Shown here piece after piece: positions 7,931 through 15,862 of a stretch of 64,000 bases of DNA. Source of the stretch: Xanthomonas dyei (GTDB taxonomy: Bacteria > Pseudomonadota > Gammaproteobacteria > Xanthomonadales > Xanthomonadaceae); NCBI RefSeq assembly GCF_002939865.1, contig NZ_MDEE01000012.1, positions 1 through 64,000 of the forward strand, written 5' to 3'. The notes under the pieces were generated by a model. The model made no database searches and was not told the DNA's origin. It saw nothing but the letters and a program-made list of their open reading frames with translations. The translations under genes were made by a program, and so were the position numbers. Within the stretch, counting starts at the first letter, position 1, and every line of letters begins with the position of its first letter.

Positions 7931-10659
7931 CAGTCGTCCTCCTTCTCGAGGTTCAGCTCGAAGCTCATGCCTTCGGGCAGCTTCTTGAGCAGTTCCTTGA
8001 GCTGCGCGCCGGTCGCGGCAGACACCTTGATGGACACCTCCGCCACCTTCGTGGCCGGGCCGATGCCCCAACCCTCGATCTTGCCGATCAGGTTGAGCGG
8101 CGACGTGGCCGGGTTCGACAGCGGCGTGCGCGGCTTGGTGGTGCCGGGTTCACCGCCGAAGATGCCGCCCGGCGTGGGCGTTGGCGTGGGAGCGGGAGAA
8201 CCACCAGGTGTGGGTTCGGGCACGCCCGGCGTGGGGGCAGCGCCACCGCCCGGCGGAATACCCCCCGGCGGCGGCGCGGGCGGCGTGGAGCCGCCGGTCG
8301 CGGGCACGGCCGAGGGCAGCATCACGAACACGTCGTCGAGGTGGCGGCCCGTGAGGGAGAGCTTGGGGCGCAGACGCCGCCACGCGGTATCTTCGTCCTC
8401 GCCCGGATTGGTTTGCAGGTACTCCATGCCGCGCACGTTGATGGCGACCTTGCCCTTGGCGCACAGGCGCAGCAGGCGTTCCTTCATCGCCGTTTCGCCC
8501 AGCCACGGGATGCAGTCCTGTCCGGCCGGGCGCGGCTCCTGAAGCTCGCGCAGCAGCTTTCCGACTGATTCGTTGTTGCCGGCGTATTCGAGTACCAGTT
8601 CTTCGAAGTCCTCCGGTACGAACAGATCGCCGGTCAGTGCCTCCTCGATGGCTTCGGGAATCTGCGAACCCTGCTTGTCGAGGCGTTCGACGCTGAACTT
8701 GCACTGCGCGGGGTCGGCGAAATTCCAGCGTTGCAGCACGGCGAAGCGGTCGAAGCGCTTCTTCAGGTTGTCGCGCAGCGTGTTCTCGAATTCCTTGTGC
8801 AGCTTCTTGTATTCGGGGTTCTGGCCGCTCCATTCCTGCGCCTTCATTTCGGCGCGGGCGAGGATGAGCAGGTCGCGATCCATGAAGGAGTTGGTGCTGC
8901 CTGCGCGCGGCAGCAGGAAGCGCACGGTGTTGCGGCGCTTCTGCAACTGGTCTTTGATCCAGCGGCCCAGCGTGGCGTCGAGCTTGTCGGCTTCCTCGGG
9001 CAGCACGAGGATGGGCAGACGGTCGTCCCACTTGTCGGGCTGCTCGGCTTCATCGAGCGCTGTCCACGGATCGTTGACCCACGATTTCGGCAGGGCGATC
9101 ACGCGGAAGGTCTTGGCGACCTCGTCGCTACCGCCGATGACGTAGCGCACCTGCTTGGCGAGCTGGGCCTGATCGGCACCGTCGGCGAACAGCTTGTCGT
9201 TGCGCGCGTAGGCCATGAGCTTGGCGCGCGGGTTCTCTTCCTCGCGGAACAGCAGCTTGGTGCCTTCCTGGTGGATGTTGAAGCTGTTCTCGACGATGGT
9301 CGCCAGCTCGACCTGGAAGGCGTTGTCGTCCACCGGCTTGTCGCGGGTGATGTCCAGTTGCAGCGTGGGCGGTTCGGCACCGGCGAGGTTGCCCACAGCA
9401 ATCGAGCGCAGCCACAGCGCGCCGACGATCTCCTGCAGGTGCGGCGCGATGCTGGCGTGGTCGTGCCGCGCCTCCTGCACTGAAATGATGTTCTGCTGCG
9501 CCTTCTCGCGCAGCGTGCGATGGTGCTGGTTGGCAACGGCTTCAAGCAGAGCGCCGATGCCGGAGGCATCGTCGTCCAGCCGGAAGTCGGCGGCGGTGAG
9601 CACCGGCACGGCGTCGCCACGGCTCTTGTAGGTGTTGGCGAGGATGCGGATCAGGTCGCGCGTTTCCTGCGCGTCGGTGGCGATCAGCACCTGCTCTTCG
9701 AGCAGGCGCAACAGGTGCGGCGCGTAGGGCCACGATTCGGTGAACTCGCGGCGCTTGCGCTCCTGCTCGGCAGGCGGCACGTCGAGCAGGCGGAAGGATT
9801 CGGCGACGTGCTGCGCAACCAGCGATTCGATGGTGCCGCTGGCGATCTGCAAGCGGTTGTCGAACAGGCGGTGCAGCAACATCCGGCGGCGATCCTGCTG
9901 GATGCGCTCGGCGCTGCCGCCCGCCTTGAAGTCGATGGCGACCGGGTTGACGCGATGCACCTGCTGGTAGGCATCGCTGCCGCCGTTGCGCACCGAGATG
10001 ACCAGCACCAGCAGGTCGGGGCGCTCTTTGGCGATCTCCGAAAGAATCTGGATGAAGTTGAACGCCCAGTTCTTCCACGGGTACTGCTTGGTGTTGGTGA
10101 GGCCGTCGTACCACGTCTGGAACTCGTCCAACAGCAGCATCGTCGGCTTGTTCTGCAGCAGCTCGATGATGAGCTTGTCGGACGGGATTTCCGTCTTGGA
10201 CGCGCCTTGCCCCTCCCACTTGCCCTTGATGTAGGTGCCGTGCGGATGGTTCTCGAACAGCACGTCCCACAGGAACTTGTAGCGGTGACGGTGCAGGCTT
10301 TCGCCGATGACGTGCATCCCATCGCGCAGCGTGATCTTGCCGAGGTTGGGTTCGGCCAGCGTGGTCGCCCACGCATTGAGCCACGCGCCCGTCGAGATAG
10401 GATCGGTGACCGCGTGGTAGAGCGCGGCCATCAAGTGAGACTTGCCGAGGCCGCGTTCGCCGATCACGACCACGGGGCGTCCCTGATTGGGGCCGACGGC
10501 CTCGATTCCCTTCAGCAGGTCGTGCGTGGGATAGGTGATCTCCAGGAACTGCTGGGCCGCGATCTGGGTCGCGCCCGTGTGCTGGTCGTTGGACAGCTCG
10601 ATGGCTGTGCCCTTGAGGCGCTTGCCCCGAAATTCTTCTCGTAGCGTCAGTCCAAGCAT
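7930..10659 (-). CDS. DUF499 AAA-type ATPase of a defence operon
   Basis: A 909-residue P-loop ATPase. Walker A GERGLGKS lies at residues 67-74, and a Walker B strand MLLLDEFQTW is at about 170-180. DUF499 proteins are large ATPases related in role to BrxC/PglY of BREX and occur with DUF1156 methylases. Near the C-terminus, about residues 785-835, is a low-complexity linker rich in Pro, Gly, Thr and Ala (positions about 8150-8310), followed by a small terminal domain ending FELNLEKEDD. The linker is probably a flexible tether. The start ATG shares one base with the stop of the HTH gene (TAATG) and the stop overlaps the PglZ start, so the first three genes are translationally coupled. Confidence 0.87.
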   Translation of the reverse strand: MLGLTLREEFRGKRLKGTAIELSNDQHTGATQIAAQQFLEITYPTHDLLKGIEAVGPNQGRPVVVIGERGLGKSHLMAALYHAVTDPISTGAWLNAWATTLAEPNLGKITLRDGMHVIGESLHRHRYKFLWDVLFENHPHGTYIKGKWEGQGASKTEIPSDKLIIELLQNKPTMLLLDEFQTWYDGLTNTKQYPWKNWAFNFIQILSEIAKERPDLLVLVISVRNGGSDAYQQVHRVNPVAIDFKAGGSAERIQQDRRRMLLHRLFDNRLQIASGTIESLVAQHVAESFRLLDVPPAEQERKRREFTESWPYAPHLLRLLEEQVLIATDAQETRDLIRILANTYKSRGDAVPVLTAADFRLDDDASGIGALLEAVANQHHRTLREKAQQNIISVQEARHDHASIAPHLQEIVGALWLRSIAVGNLAGAEPPTLQLDITRDKPVDDNAFQVELATIVENSFNIHQEGTKLLFREEENPRAKLMAYARNDKLFADGADQAQLAKQVRYVIGGSDEVAKTFRVIALPKSWVNDPWTALDEAEQPDKWDDRLPILVLPEEADKLDATLGRWIKDQLQKRRNTVRFLLPRAGSTNSFMDRDLLILARAEMKAQEWSGQNPEYKKLHKEFENTLRDNLKKRFDRFAVLQRWNFADPAQCKFSVERLDKQGSQIPEAIEEALTGDLFVPEDFEELVLEYAGNNESVGKLLRELQEPRPAGQDCIPWLGETAMKERLLRLCAKGKVAINVRGMEYLQTNPGEDEDTAWRRLRPKLSLTGRHLDDVFVMLPSAVPATGGSTPPAPPPGGIPPGGGAAPTPGVPEPTPGGSPAPTPTPTPGGIFGGEPGTTKPRTPLSNPATSPLNLIGKIEGWGIGPATKVAEVSIKVSAATGAQLKELLKKLPEGMSFELNLEKEDD

Positions 10660-10889
10660 TACTTCCGATCCCCCTTGTTCGATGCCTTGCTCGCGGCGCG
10701 TTCAGGACCGCCCGCCGATTGCTGCTTGATCCAGCTCTCGATGTCGCTGCGCGAGAACCGCCAAGTCCCGCCGAGCTTGAACGCCGGGATCTCCCCGCTC
10801 GCCGCGAGCCGATAGATCGTGCGCTTGCCTGCCTTCAGGTAGGCCGCGACCTCGTCCAAGGTCAGGATGTCGCCATCAGGCTCTGCCAT
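10659..10889 (-). CDS. Excisionase/MerR-type helix-turn-helix protein
   Basis: A 76-residue protein of the helix-turn-helix 17 type: LTLDEVAAYLKAGKRTIYRL followed by GEIPAFKLGGTWRF and SDIESWI, the classic winged helix of DNA-binding excisionase-family proteins. It is the first gene of the defence operon, so an autoregulator of the operon or a targeting subunit is plausible; small HTH genes often lead BREX/DISARM-like operons. A recombination directionality factor for an integrated island is an alternative, but no integrase is visible. The tail is basic and Ser/Lys-rich. Confidence 0.82.
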   Translation of the reverse strand: MAEPDGDILTLDEVAAYLKAGKRTIYRLAASGEIPAFKLGGTWRFSRSDIESWIKQQSAGGPERAASKASNKGDRK

Positions 10890-11111
10890 TGCCGTTCCTA
10901 TGCAGACGTTGAATTTTTATTGCCAAGTCTTGCAGATTTTCCCACAACACGGCGACGGTGACCAGTCGGAACCTGGGCCCGAACTTCAATCGGTTTCTGG
11001 GGTGAACGGGGCGATGGACTGGCCGCGTACTGGTGGCCAGTGTCCGACTCGAAACGGCCAAATTCTCTAAGGCGTGTCCAAAGGGCCGGACGCGTTACTA
11101 TTTACGCGAGA

Positions 11112-11147
11112 ACGCGGACGCGGGTTCGATTCCCAAATCCACCACCA
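11112..11147 (+). other. tRNA/tmRNA 3'-end fragment, candidate att site scar
   Basis: The sequence GGACGCGGGTTCGATTCCC reproduces a T-arm, closest in my memory to the 3' end of ssrA (tmRNA), and is followed by a CCACCA end. The T-stem does not close: GCGGG faces CCCAA, so only three of five pairs form. No upstream tRNA or tmRNA body is present. A short T-arm plus CCA end next to a native-looking terminator, at the edge of a defence operon, is what integration at a tRNA or tmRNA 3' end leaves behind. Confidence 0.5.
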
Positions 11148-11172
11148 CACAACGGTCCTAAGAAGACCGACT

Positions 11173-11210
11173 AAGGCCGGGAATTCTCGCAAGAGGTTCC
11201 CGGCCTTTTT
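11173..11210 (+). terminator. Strong intrinsic terminator beside the att-like fragment
   Basis: A perfect 11-bp stem (AAGGCCGGGAA pairing with TTCCCGGCCTT) with a 13-base loop and a T-tract. It sits about 26 bases after the CCACCA end, the usual spacing for a stable RNA gene terminator. Confidence 0.85.
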
Positions 11211-11418
11211 CATGGGCGCGGCTAGCAGCGACGCCGCTAGCGCCATCGCCTGCGCTCGCCACTGCCTGCCGCGTCAATTAGTGACGCGGGCTGTCGACTC
11301 GGATGTTGTGGCGATCGACCCTGCGAGAGGGCGGTCACACGCGTGGGCTAACGCAACGTCGCCGCGGAGTTGGTCGAACTGAACCGCCCCGGGAATCGCG
11401 GAGGCTGTTTGATCGAAG

Positions 11419-11637
11419 TCAGGCTGCCATCGCGGCGGCTTGACTGGCGCGTTGTTGATAGTAGTTTGCTTCGGCTTCTGCTGGCGGGATGTAGCCGATG
11501 GATTGGAGCAGGCGCCGGCTGTTGAACCAGCTCACCCATTCCAGTGTGGCCAGCTCTACCGCCTGGCGGGTCTTCCATGGCCCGCGGCGATGGATCATCT
11601 CGGCCTTGTAGATGGTCGGCAGGGATTCATGTAAAAA
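11419..11637 (-). mobile_element. IS3-family transposase, C-terminal remnant
   Basis: Reading the minus strand gives ESLPTIYKAEMIHRRGPWKT, then AVELATLEWVSWFNSRRLL and IGYIPPAEAEANYY, ending AAAMAA and a stop at 11419. This is the typical end of an IS3-group OrfB integrase-core transposase. Only the last ~70 residues remain; the catalytic DDE part and OrfA are missing. The upstream edge coincides with the long inverted repeat at 11614-11697. Confidence 0.88.
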
Positions 11638-11697
11638 CCTTTGCTGCCAGTGAGTTAGCTCACTTTTGGCTGTTTTTTACATGAATCCCTGCCGACC
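11614..11697. repeat. Long inverted repeat (24-bp arms) forming an 84-base hairpin
   Basis: Positions 11614-11637 and 11674-11697 are perfect reverse complements (24 bp, arms starting GGTCGGCAGGG and ending CCCTGCCGACC). Inside the 36-base spacer is a second hairpin, AGTGAG-TTAG-CTCACT. The left arm is part of the IS3 coding remnant, so the right arm is an inverted copy of transposase sequence. It joins the remnant to the truncated SMI1/KNR4 gene. Confidence 0.9.
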
Positions 11698-12005
11698 CTC
11701 TCATAGGGTTCAAGGCAATCGAGATCGCCGATCGCGATGCCGTCTTCCCGGTAGTGATCGACCAGCGAATGAACCTGATCGTGGAGTTCGACACTTCGGA
11801 CGAGCAGACCGTCATTGCCGAACATACCGAACGGCATCTCGATGACGAAAAGGCCGTTGGTCGTGCCGTAGCCGAATGTGCGTGCAAACAGCGCGTAGGA
11901 AGGCGGCAGCGGGCCGATCTGCGCTTGGAGGTCTGAAATCTCGTCGGCAGATGCCGTGCGCGTGATGGTCGCACGATCAAAAAGCTGGGTGAGGTCGTCG
12001 GTCAT
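11655..12005 (-). pseudogene. SMI1/KNR4-family protein, C-terminally truncated
   Basis: About 116 residues from MTDDLTQLFDR, with AAGGAACCCGGG before the ATG. The order of LPPSYALFARTFGYGTTNG then a hydrophobic strand with PFGMFGNDGLLVRS fits the SMI1/KNR4 (SUKH) fold, used by contact-dependent toxin immunity proteins. The recognisable part ends near LEPYER; the last ~13 codons are read through the inverted repeat and are basic and unrelated. Complete members are generally longer (about 150-180 residues). No partner toxin gene is visible. Probably a decayed immunity gene. Confidence 0.65.
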
Positions 12006-12269
12006 CCCGGGTTCCTTCGAAAAGACGCCAGGCCAGTCGCTCGTTATCAGCCGGCGCAGCAAGTGCTCGCCTCCAACGCCGCGTCTACTGCTGGTGCGCT
12101 GTCGTTGCGAGGCGTAGGTGATTCGTTAGCGTCGCGCGGATCTCCATCATTTCCCCTGCCTCGCCGCGGCCGCGCTTGATTCGCGTGCCTGGTTTGGCAG
12201 GACATGCTCGATGCAGGCGGTTACTGTCATCTTCAATCGCAAGAAAATCGACGCATCATCTGCGCGTGG

Positions 12270-12548
12270 TCACATCCGTTTGCGGAGGCTTGGGATTTTG
12301 AACGATAGCCAGGAAGCCAACAGGCAAAACGCAAAGCCGACCACAAGCACAACCGCAATCATTGGCCACTTTTCCATCCATTCGATACGGTAAAAGCACG
12401 TTGCCGGCTCGCCATTGATGAGCGCGCCATCAGGACATGGATTGGCCAGGCGGCTGTGGTACCACAGCGCCAGACCGGTGACGCAGGCAAGCACGCTGAT
12501 CAAGATCAGCATCAGAACACCGGCTCGAACGCGTGTCTTGCCTGGCAT
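12270..12548 (-). CDS. Small membrane protein, unknown function
   Basis: 92 residues from MPGKTRVRAGVLMLILIS. Two hydrophobic segments, about residues 10-28 and 62-82, flank a short extracytoplasmic loop with two cysteines (NPCPDG and ATCFYR) that could form a disulfide. The C-terminus is basic. It lies 19 bases after the glutathione peroxidase stop in the same direction, so the two may be co-transcribed. No family recognised. Confidence 0.6.
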   Translation of the reverse strand: MPGKTRVRAGVLMLILISVLACVTGLALWYHSRLANPCPDGALINGEPATCFYRIEWMEKWPMIAVVLVVGFAFCLLASWLSFKIPSLRKRM

Positions 12549-12567
12549 TGAAGGACGGCTGCCTGCG

Positions 12568-13119
12568 TTATGCAGCCGCAGCCAATGCGGCATCCACCGC
12601 TGCGCGCAGGCGTGCATCGTCGGCCGGCACATCCGGAGCGAAGCGCTCGATGACGGCGCCGTCGCGGGCGATCAGGAATTTTTCGAAGTTCCACAGCACG
12701 CCCGGTGCGGGGTTTGCGGCGATGCCGTAGCCGGCGAGTTTCTCGCGCATCGGGCCATCGCCGGTGGCGCTCGGGCGCGCGCTGGTCAGAGCCTGATACA
12801 ACGGATGGGTGTCTGCACCGGTGACGGCGATCTTGGAGAACATCGGGAAGGTGACGTCGTAGGTGAGCTGGCAGAACTGGGCGATTTCCGCCTCGCTGCC
12901 GGGTTCCTGGCCGTTGAAGTCGTTGGCCGGGAAGGCCAGCACTTCCAGGCCCGCCGCATGCTTTTCGCGGTACAGCGCTTCCAGGCCTTCGTATTGTGGG
13001 GTGAGGCCGCACTTGGAAGCGACGTTGACCACCAGCAGTACCTTGCCGCGGTAGTCGGCCAGGGTGGCCGGTGCGCCGTCGATGCGTGTCACCGGAATGG
13101 CGTGGATGCTGGAAGTCAT
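12568..13119 (-). CDS. Glutathione peroxidase family (thiol peroxidase)
   Basis: 183 residues from MTSSIHAIPV. The catalytic tetrad of the family is visible: Cys37 in NVASKCGLT, Gln71 in NDFNGQEPG, and Trp143-Asn144 in VLWNFEKFLI. Cysteine replaces selenocysteine, as in most bacterial GPx. Such enzymes reduce hydrogen and lipid peroxides in the cytoplasm, commonly with thioredoxin. Cys83 (QFCQLT) may be the resolving residue. Full length for a bacterial GPx. Confidence 0.93.
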   Translation of the reverse strand: MTSSIHAIPVTRIDGAPATLADYRGKVLLVVNVASKCGLTPQYEGLEALYREKHAAGLEVLAFPANDFNGQEPGSEAEIAQFCQLTYDVTFPMFSKIAVTGADTHPLYQALTSARPSATGDGPMREKLAGYGIAANPAPGVLWNFEKFLIARDGAVIERFAPDVPADDARLRAAVDAALAAAA

Positions 13120-13203
13120 GGGTGCGTCCTGATTGGCGGGAAGCACCAGAGCATAAACCGCCGGGCGCGCGCGAGCGATGTCGCCCGCGCGCGCATCAGC
13201 CGG

Positions 13204-13584
13204 TCAATCGATACACAGCGCCGCCTGGCCTTTGCCACCCACCACAGCCTGGCGGCAGCCGAAACGATCGCTGTCGCGTTGGCAGGTGCCGGTGGTGACG
13301 GTACCGGTCGGCACGATGCTGGTGACCAGACAATCGCCGCTGCAATCGGCCTTGTCGGTGCAGGTCTTGCCGGCATCGGCATACGGCACGATGCAACGCG
13401 GAATCTGCATGCGGCCTACCGGACGTAATTGGCCGCCTTTTGCGGTGCACGCGGCTGCGTCGGCAGACACTGCATTCGCAGGCGGTGACGCACTCGCTGC
13501 AGCGCCGGACTTGGCGGGCGGCGTAGCGCTACATGCGGTCAGCAGCAGCGCGCACATCATTGGGTGGATCCATCGAGCCGCCAT
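13204..13584 (-). CDS. Cysteine-rich secreted lipoprotein, unknown function
   Basis: 126 residues from MAARWIHPMM. The signal ends with LLLTACSA, a lipobox with Cys at about residue 18, followed by an Ala/Pro/Ser linker typical of lipoproteins. The mature part has eight or more cysteines (AACTAKGG, PRCIV, KTCTDKADCSGDCL, GTCQR, FGCRQ, ALCID), which suggests a disulfide-stabilised periplasmic domain. AGAGAT lies before the ATG. Not a family I can name. Confidence 0.75.
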   Translation of the reverse strand: MAARWIHPMMCALLLTACSATPPAKSGAAASASPPANAVSADAAACTAKGGQLRPVGRMQIPRCIVPYADAGKTCTDKADCSGDCLVTSIVPTGTVTTGTCQRDSDRFGCRQAVVGGKGQAALCID

Positions 13585-13690
13585 AGAAATCTCTTCTCGG
13601 ACAAGGTGCATGCAAGCATCGCGGGAGCGCTGTCTGCGTGATGTGGTTGGAATGCGACGCAGAAAGATAACGTCTTGAACCTGCTGTTGT

Positions 13691-14127
13691 TGTAGGAGCG
13701 CAGCCGGGCGCGATGAGGCGTTATCGGTACAGCCCCGTCGCGCCCGGGTGCGCTCCTACGATGGGCTGTGTGTTGGCTGGCGTCTGCGGGTGGATCATTC
13801 CTGCTCGTCGCAGGGAGCGCAGTCGGTGCCGTTTGCGGCGGCCGGCGTTGTAGGAGCGGACCTGGCCGCGATGGGGCGTTATCGGTACAGCCCCGTCGCG
13901 CCCGGGTGCGCTCCTGCGATGGACTGTGTGTTGGCTAGCGTCTGCGGGTGGATCATTCCTGCTCGTCGCAGGGAGCGCAGTCGGTGCCGTTTGCGGCGGC
14001 CGGCGTTGTAGGAGCGGACCTGGCCGCGATGGGGCGTTATCGGTACAGCCCCGTCGCGCCCGGGTGCGCTCCTACGGTGGGCTGTGTGTTGGCTGGCGTC
14101 TGCGGGTGAATCATTCCTGCTCGTCGC
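13691..14127. repeat. 158-bp tandem repeat (2.8 copies) containing REP palindromes and the rmuC 3' end
   Basis: Copies start at 13691, 13849 and 14007, an exact 158-bp period, with few substitutions. Each begins TGTAGGAGCG and carries the inverted GCGCTCCTAC about 65 bases later, a REP-like palindrome common in Xanthomonas intergenic DNA. Each also ends in ATCATTCCTGCTCGTCGC, which in the last copy is the true 3' end of rmuC (stop at 14111). The array therefore arose by tandem duplication of a unit spanning the end of rmuC and its downstream REP. Confidence 0.95.
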
Positions 14128-15679
14128 CGATGTCATCGTCGGTGCCGTTGTCGGCATCGTCCAGCAACGCTTGGGATTGGTCGCCGGACAGCGTTTCCAC
14201 GCCGCGCAGGCGGCGTTCGATGGTGCGGGTCTTGCGGCTGGCTTCGCCGAGGCTCTTGCCGACGGTGCTGATCTGCCGCTCGGCCTTCTCCAGAATATTG
14301 GCGAACTTGCCGAACTCGCTCTTCACTGCGCCCAGCACCTGCCAGACCTCGCTGGAGCGTTTTTCGATGGCCAGCGTTCGGAAGCCCATCTGCAGGCTGT
14401 TGAGCAGGGCGGTGAACGTGGTCGGGCCGGCCAGTACCACGCGATGTTCGCGCTGCAGCAGATCGACCAGGCCGGCGCGGCGGATGACTTCGGCGTACAG
14501 GCCCTCGGTGGGCAGGAACATCACCGCGAAATCCGTCGTGTGCGGCGGGCTGACGTACTTGTCGCTGATGGATTTGGCCTGCACGCGGATGGCGCGCTCC
14601 AGCTGCGCGGTCGACTGCTTGATCGCATCCAGGTCGCCCTTTTCCTGCGCGTCGATCAGGCGTTCGTAGTCCTCGCGCGGGAACTTGGCGTCGACCGGCA
14701 GCCACACCACCGTGTCGTCGCCGCGCCCGGGCAGGCGGATGGCGAAGTCCACCGCTTCGGCGCTGTCGGGTTTGACCCGCACGCCGCGCGCGTACTGCTC
14801 CATCGTCAGCGTCTGCTCGAGGATGTTCTCCAGCTGCACTTCGCCCCAACCGCCGCGGTCCTTGACGTTGCTGAGCACGCGCTTGAGATCGCCGACGCCG
14901 GTGGCCAGTTGCTGCATTTCGCCCAGGCCGCGTTGCACCTGTTCCAGGCGCTCGGAAACGAGCTTGAAGGACGCATCCAGGCGCGTGTTGAGCGTGGTCT
15001 GCAGCTTTTCGTCGACGGTGGCACGCATCAGCTCCAGCTTGCTGGCGTTGTCGCTTTGCAGGCTGGCCAGTTGCTGTTCCAGCGTGGCGCGCATCTCGCC
15101 GATGCGCAGTTCGTTGCGCTGGGTGAGTTCGCTCAGGCGCTGGCCAAGCGCTTCGGTGAAGCGTTGCTGCGACTCGCCGGCTTCGGCGCGGCCCTTGCGG
15201 GCATCCTCGGCCAACGCTTCGCGCAACGCGGCCATATGCGTGTCGGTACGTGCGATCAGGTCGGTCAGTTGCTGGCCGAACACGTGGATGCGGGTTTCCT
15301 GCTGCTGGCCGAAGCCTTCGAGCTGGGTGCGCAGTTCGGTGAGCCGCAGGGTCAACAATTCGCCGGTGCGTTGCTGGGCCAGGCTGCTTTCTTCGCGCGC
15401 CTTGCGGGCATCTTCGCCAAGGGCGTCGCGCAGCAAGTCCAGACGTTGATCGGTGCGGGTGGACAGCTCGGTGAGGTTACGCGCGAAGGTTTCCAGACGC
15501 GCATCCTGCTGCCGCGCCAGGCCTTCGAGTTGCTCGCGCAGTTCGCCGCGGCCGTCGCGTTGTTCGGCGCGCAGCGCCAGTTCCAGACCGGTGGTGGAAG
15601 GACGCCGCAGCAGGGCGAGCAGCTGCAGCACGAGGACTGCAACCAGCAGTCCGAGAAGGATCAGGGATTCGGATGACAT
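14111..15679 (-). CDS. rmuC: RmuC-family DNA recombination protein
   Basis: 522 residues from MSSESLILLG. An N-terminal membrane anchor (LLGLLVAVLVLQLLALL) is followed by a long Gln/Arg/Glu-rich coiled coil to about residue 260, then the RmuC domain with VKDRGGWGEVQLENILEQ, LPVDAKFPREDYERL and VMFLPTEGLYAEV, all family landmarks. RmuC limits inversions and recombination at short inverted repeats in E. coli; its fold is nuclease-like. The extreme C-terminus DIGDEQE overlaps the tandem repeat. Confidence 0.92.
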   Translation of the reverse strand: MSSESLILLGLLVAVLVLQLLALLRRPSTTGLELALRAEQRDGRGELREQLEGLARQQDARLETFARNLTELSTRTDQRLDLLRDALGEDARKAREESSLAQQRTGELLTLRLTELRTQLEGFGQQQETRIHVFGQQLTDLIARTDTHMAALREALAEDARKGRAEAGESQQRFTEALGQRLSELTQRNELRIGEMRATLEQQLASLQSDNASKLELMRATVDEKLQTTLNTRLDASFKLVSERLEQVQRGLGEMQQLATGVGDLKRVLSNVKDRGGWGEVQLENILEQTLTMEQYARGVRVKPDSAEAVDFAIRLPGRGDDTVVWLPVDAKFPREDYERLIDAQEKGDLDAIKQSTAQLERAIRVQAKSISDKYVSPPHTTDFAVMFLPTEGLYAEVIRRAGLVDLLQREHRVVLAGPTTFTALLNSLQMGFRTLAIEKRSSEVWQVLGAVKSEFGKFANILEKAERQISTVGKSLGEASRKTRTIERRLRGVETLSGDQSQALLDDADNGTDDDIGDEQE

Positions 15680-15862
15680 GCGCGCAGTGTAGCGGGGCCG
15701 GTCGCAGCGGCTGCGTCGGTGCAATGCGGGTTGGGTCGTCGGCGATCACGGCGCAGGCGCCTGGGGCTGTCCGAAGCCGGCATGCCGTCCAAGCGCTAGC
15801 TCGGTGGCAAGCACGCGTTGTTCGGCGTGCCGGAACGCTGCGCGATCGCGACGTCAGCGCCG

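Larger units (their letters stand above)
10890..11418. other. Intergenic stretch between defence operon and IS remnant
   Basis: Holds the operon's presumed promoter region (minus strand, near 10900), the tRNA/tmRNA fragment and the terminator. Position 11211-11418 contains imperfect GC-rich palindromes (GGCTAGC...GCTAGC near 11219-11241) and no convincing gene. Confidence 0.6.

Noticed and set aside
13691..14127. CRISPR-like array
   Set aside because: Units are 158 bp and nearly identical throughout, without short repeats and unique spacers; it is a tandem duplication.
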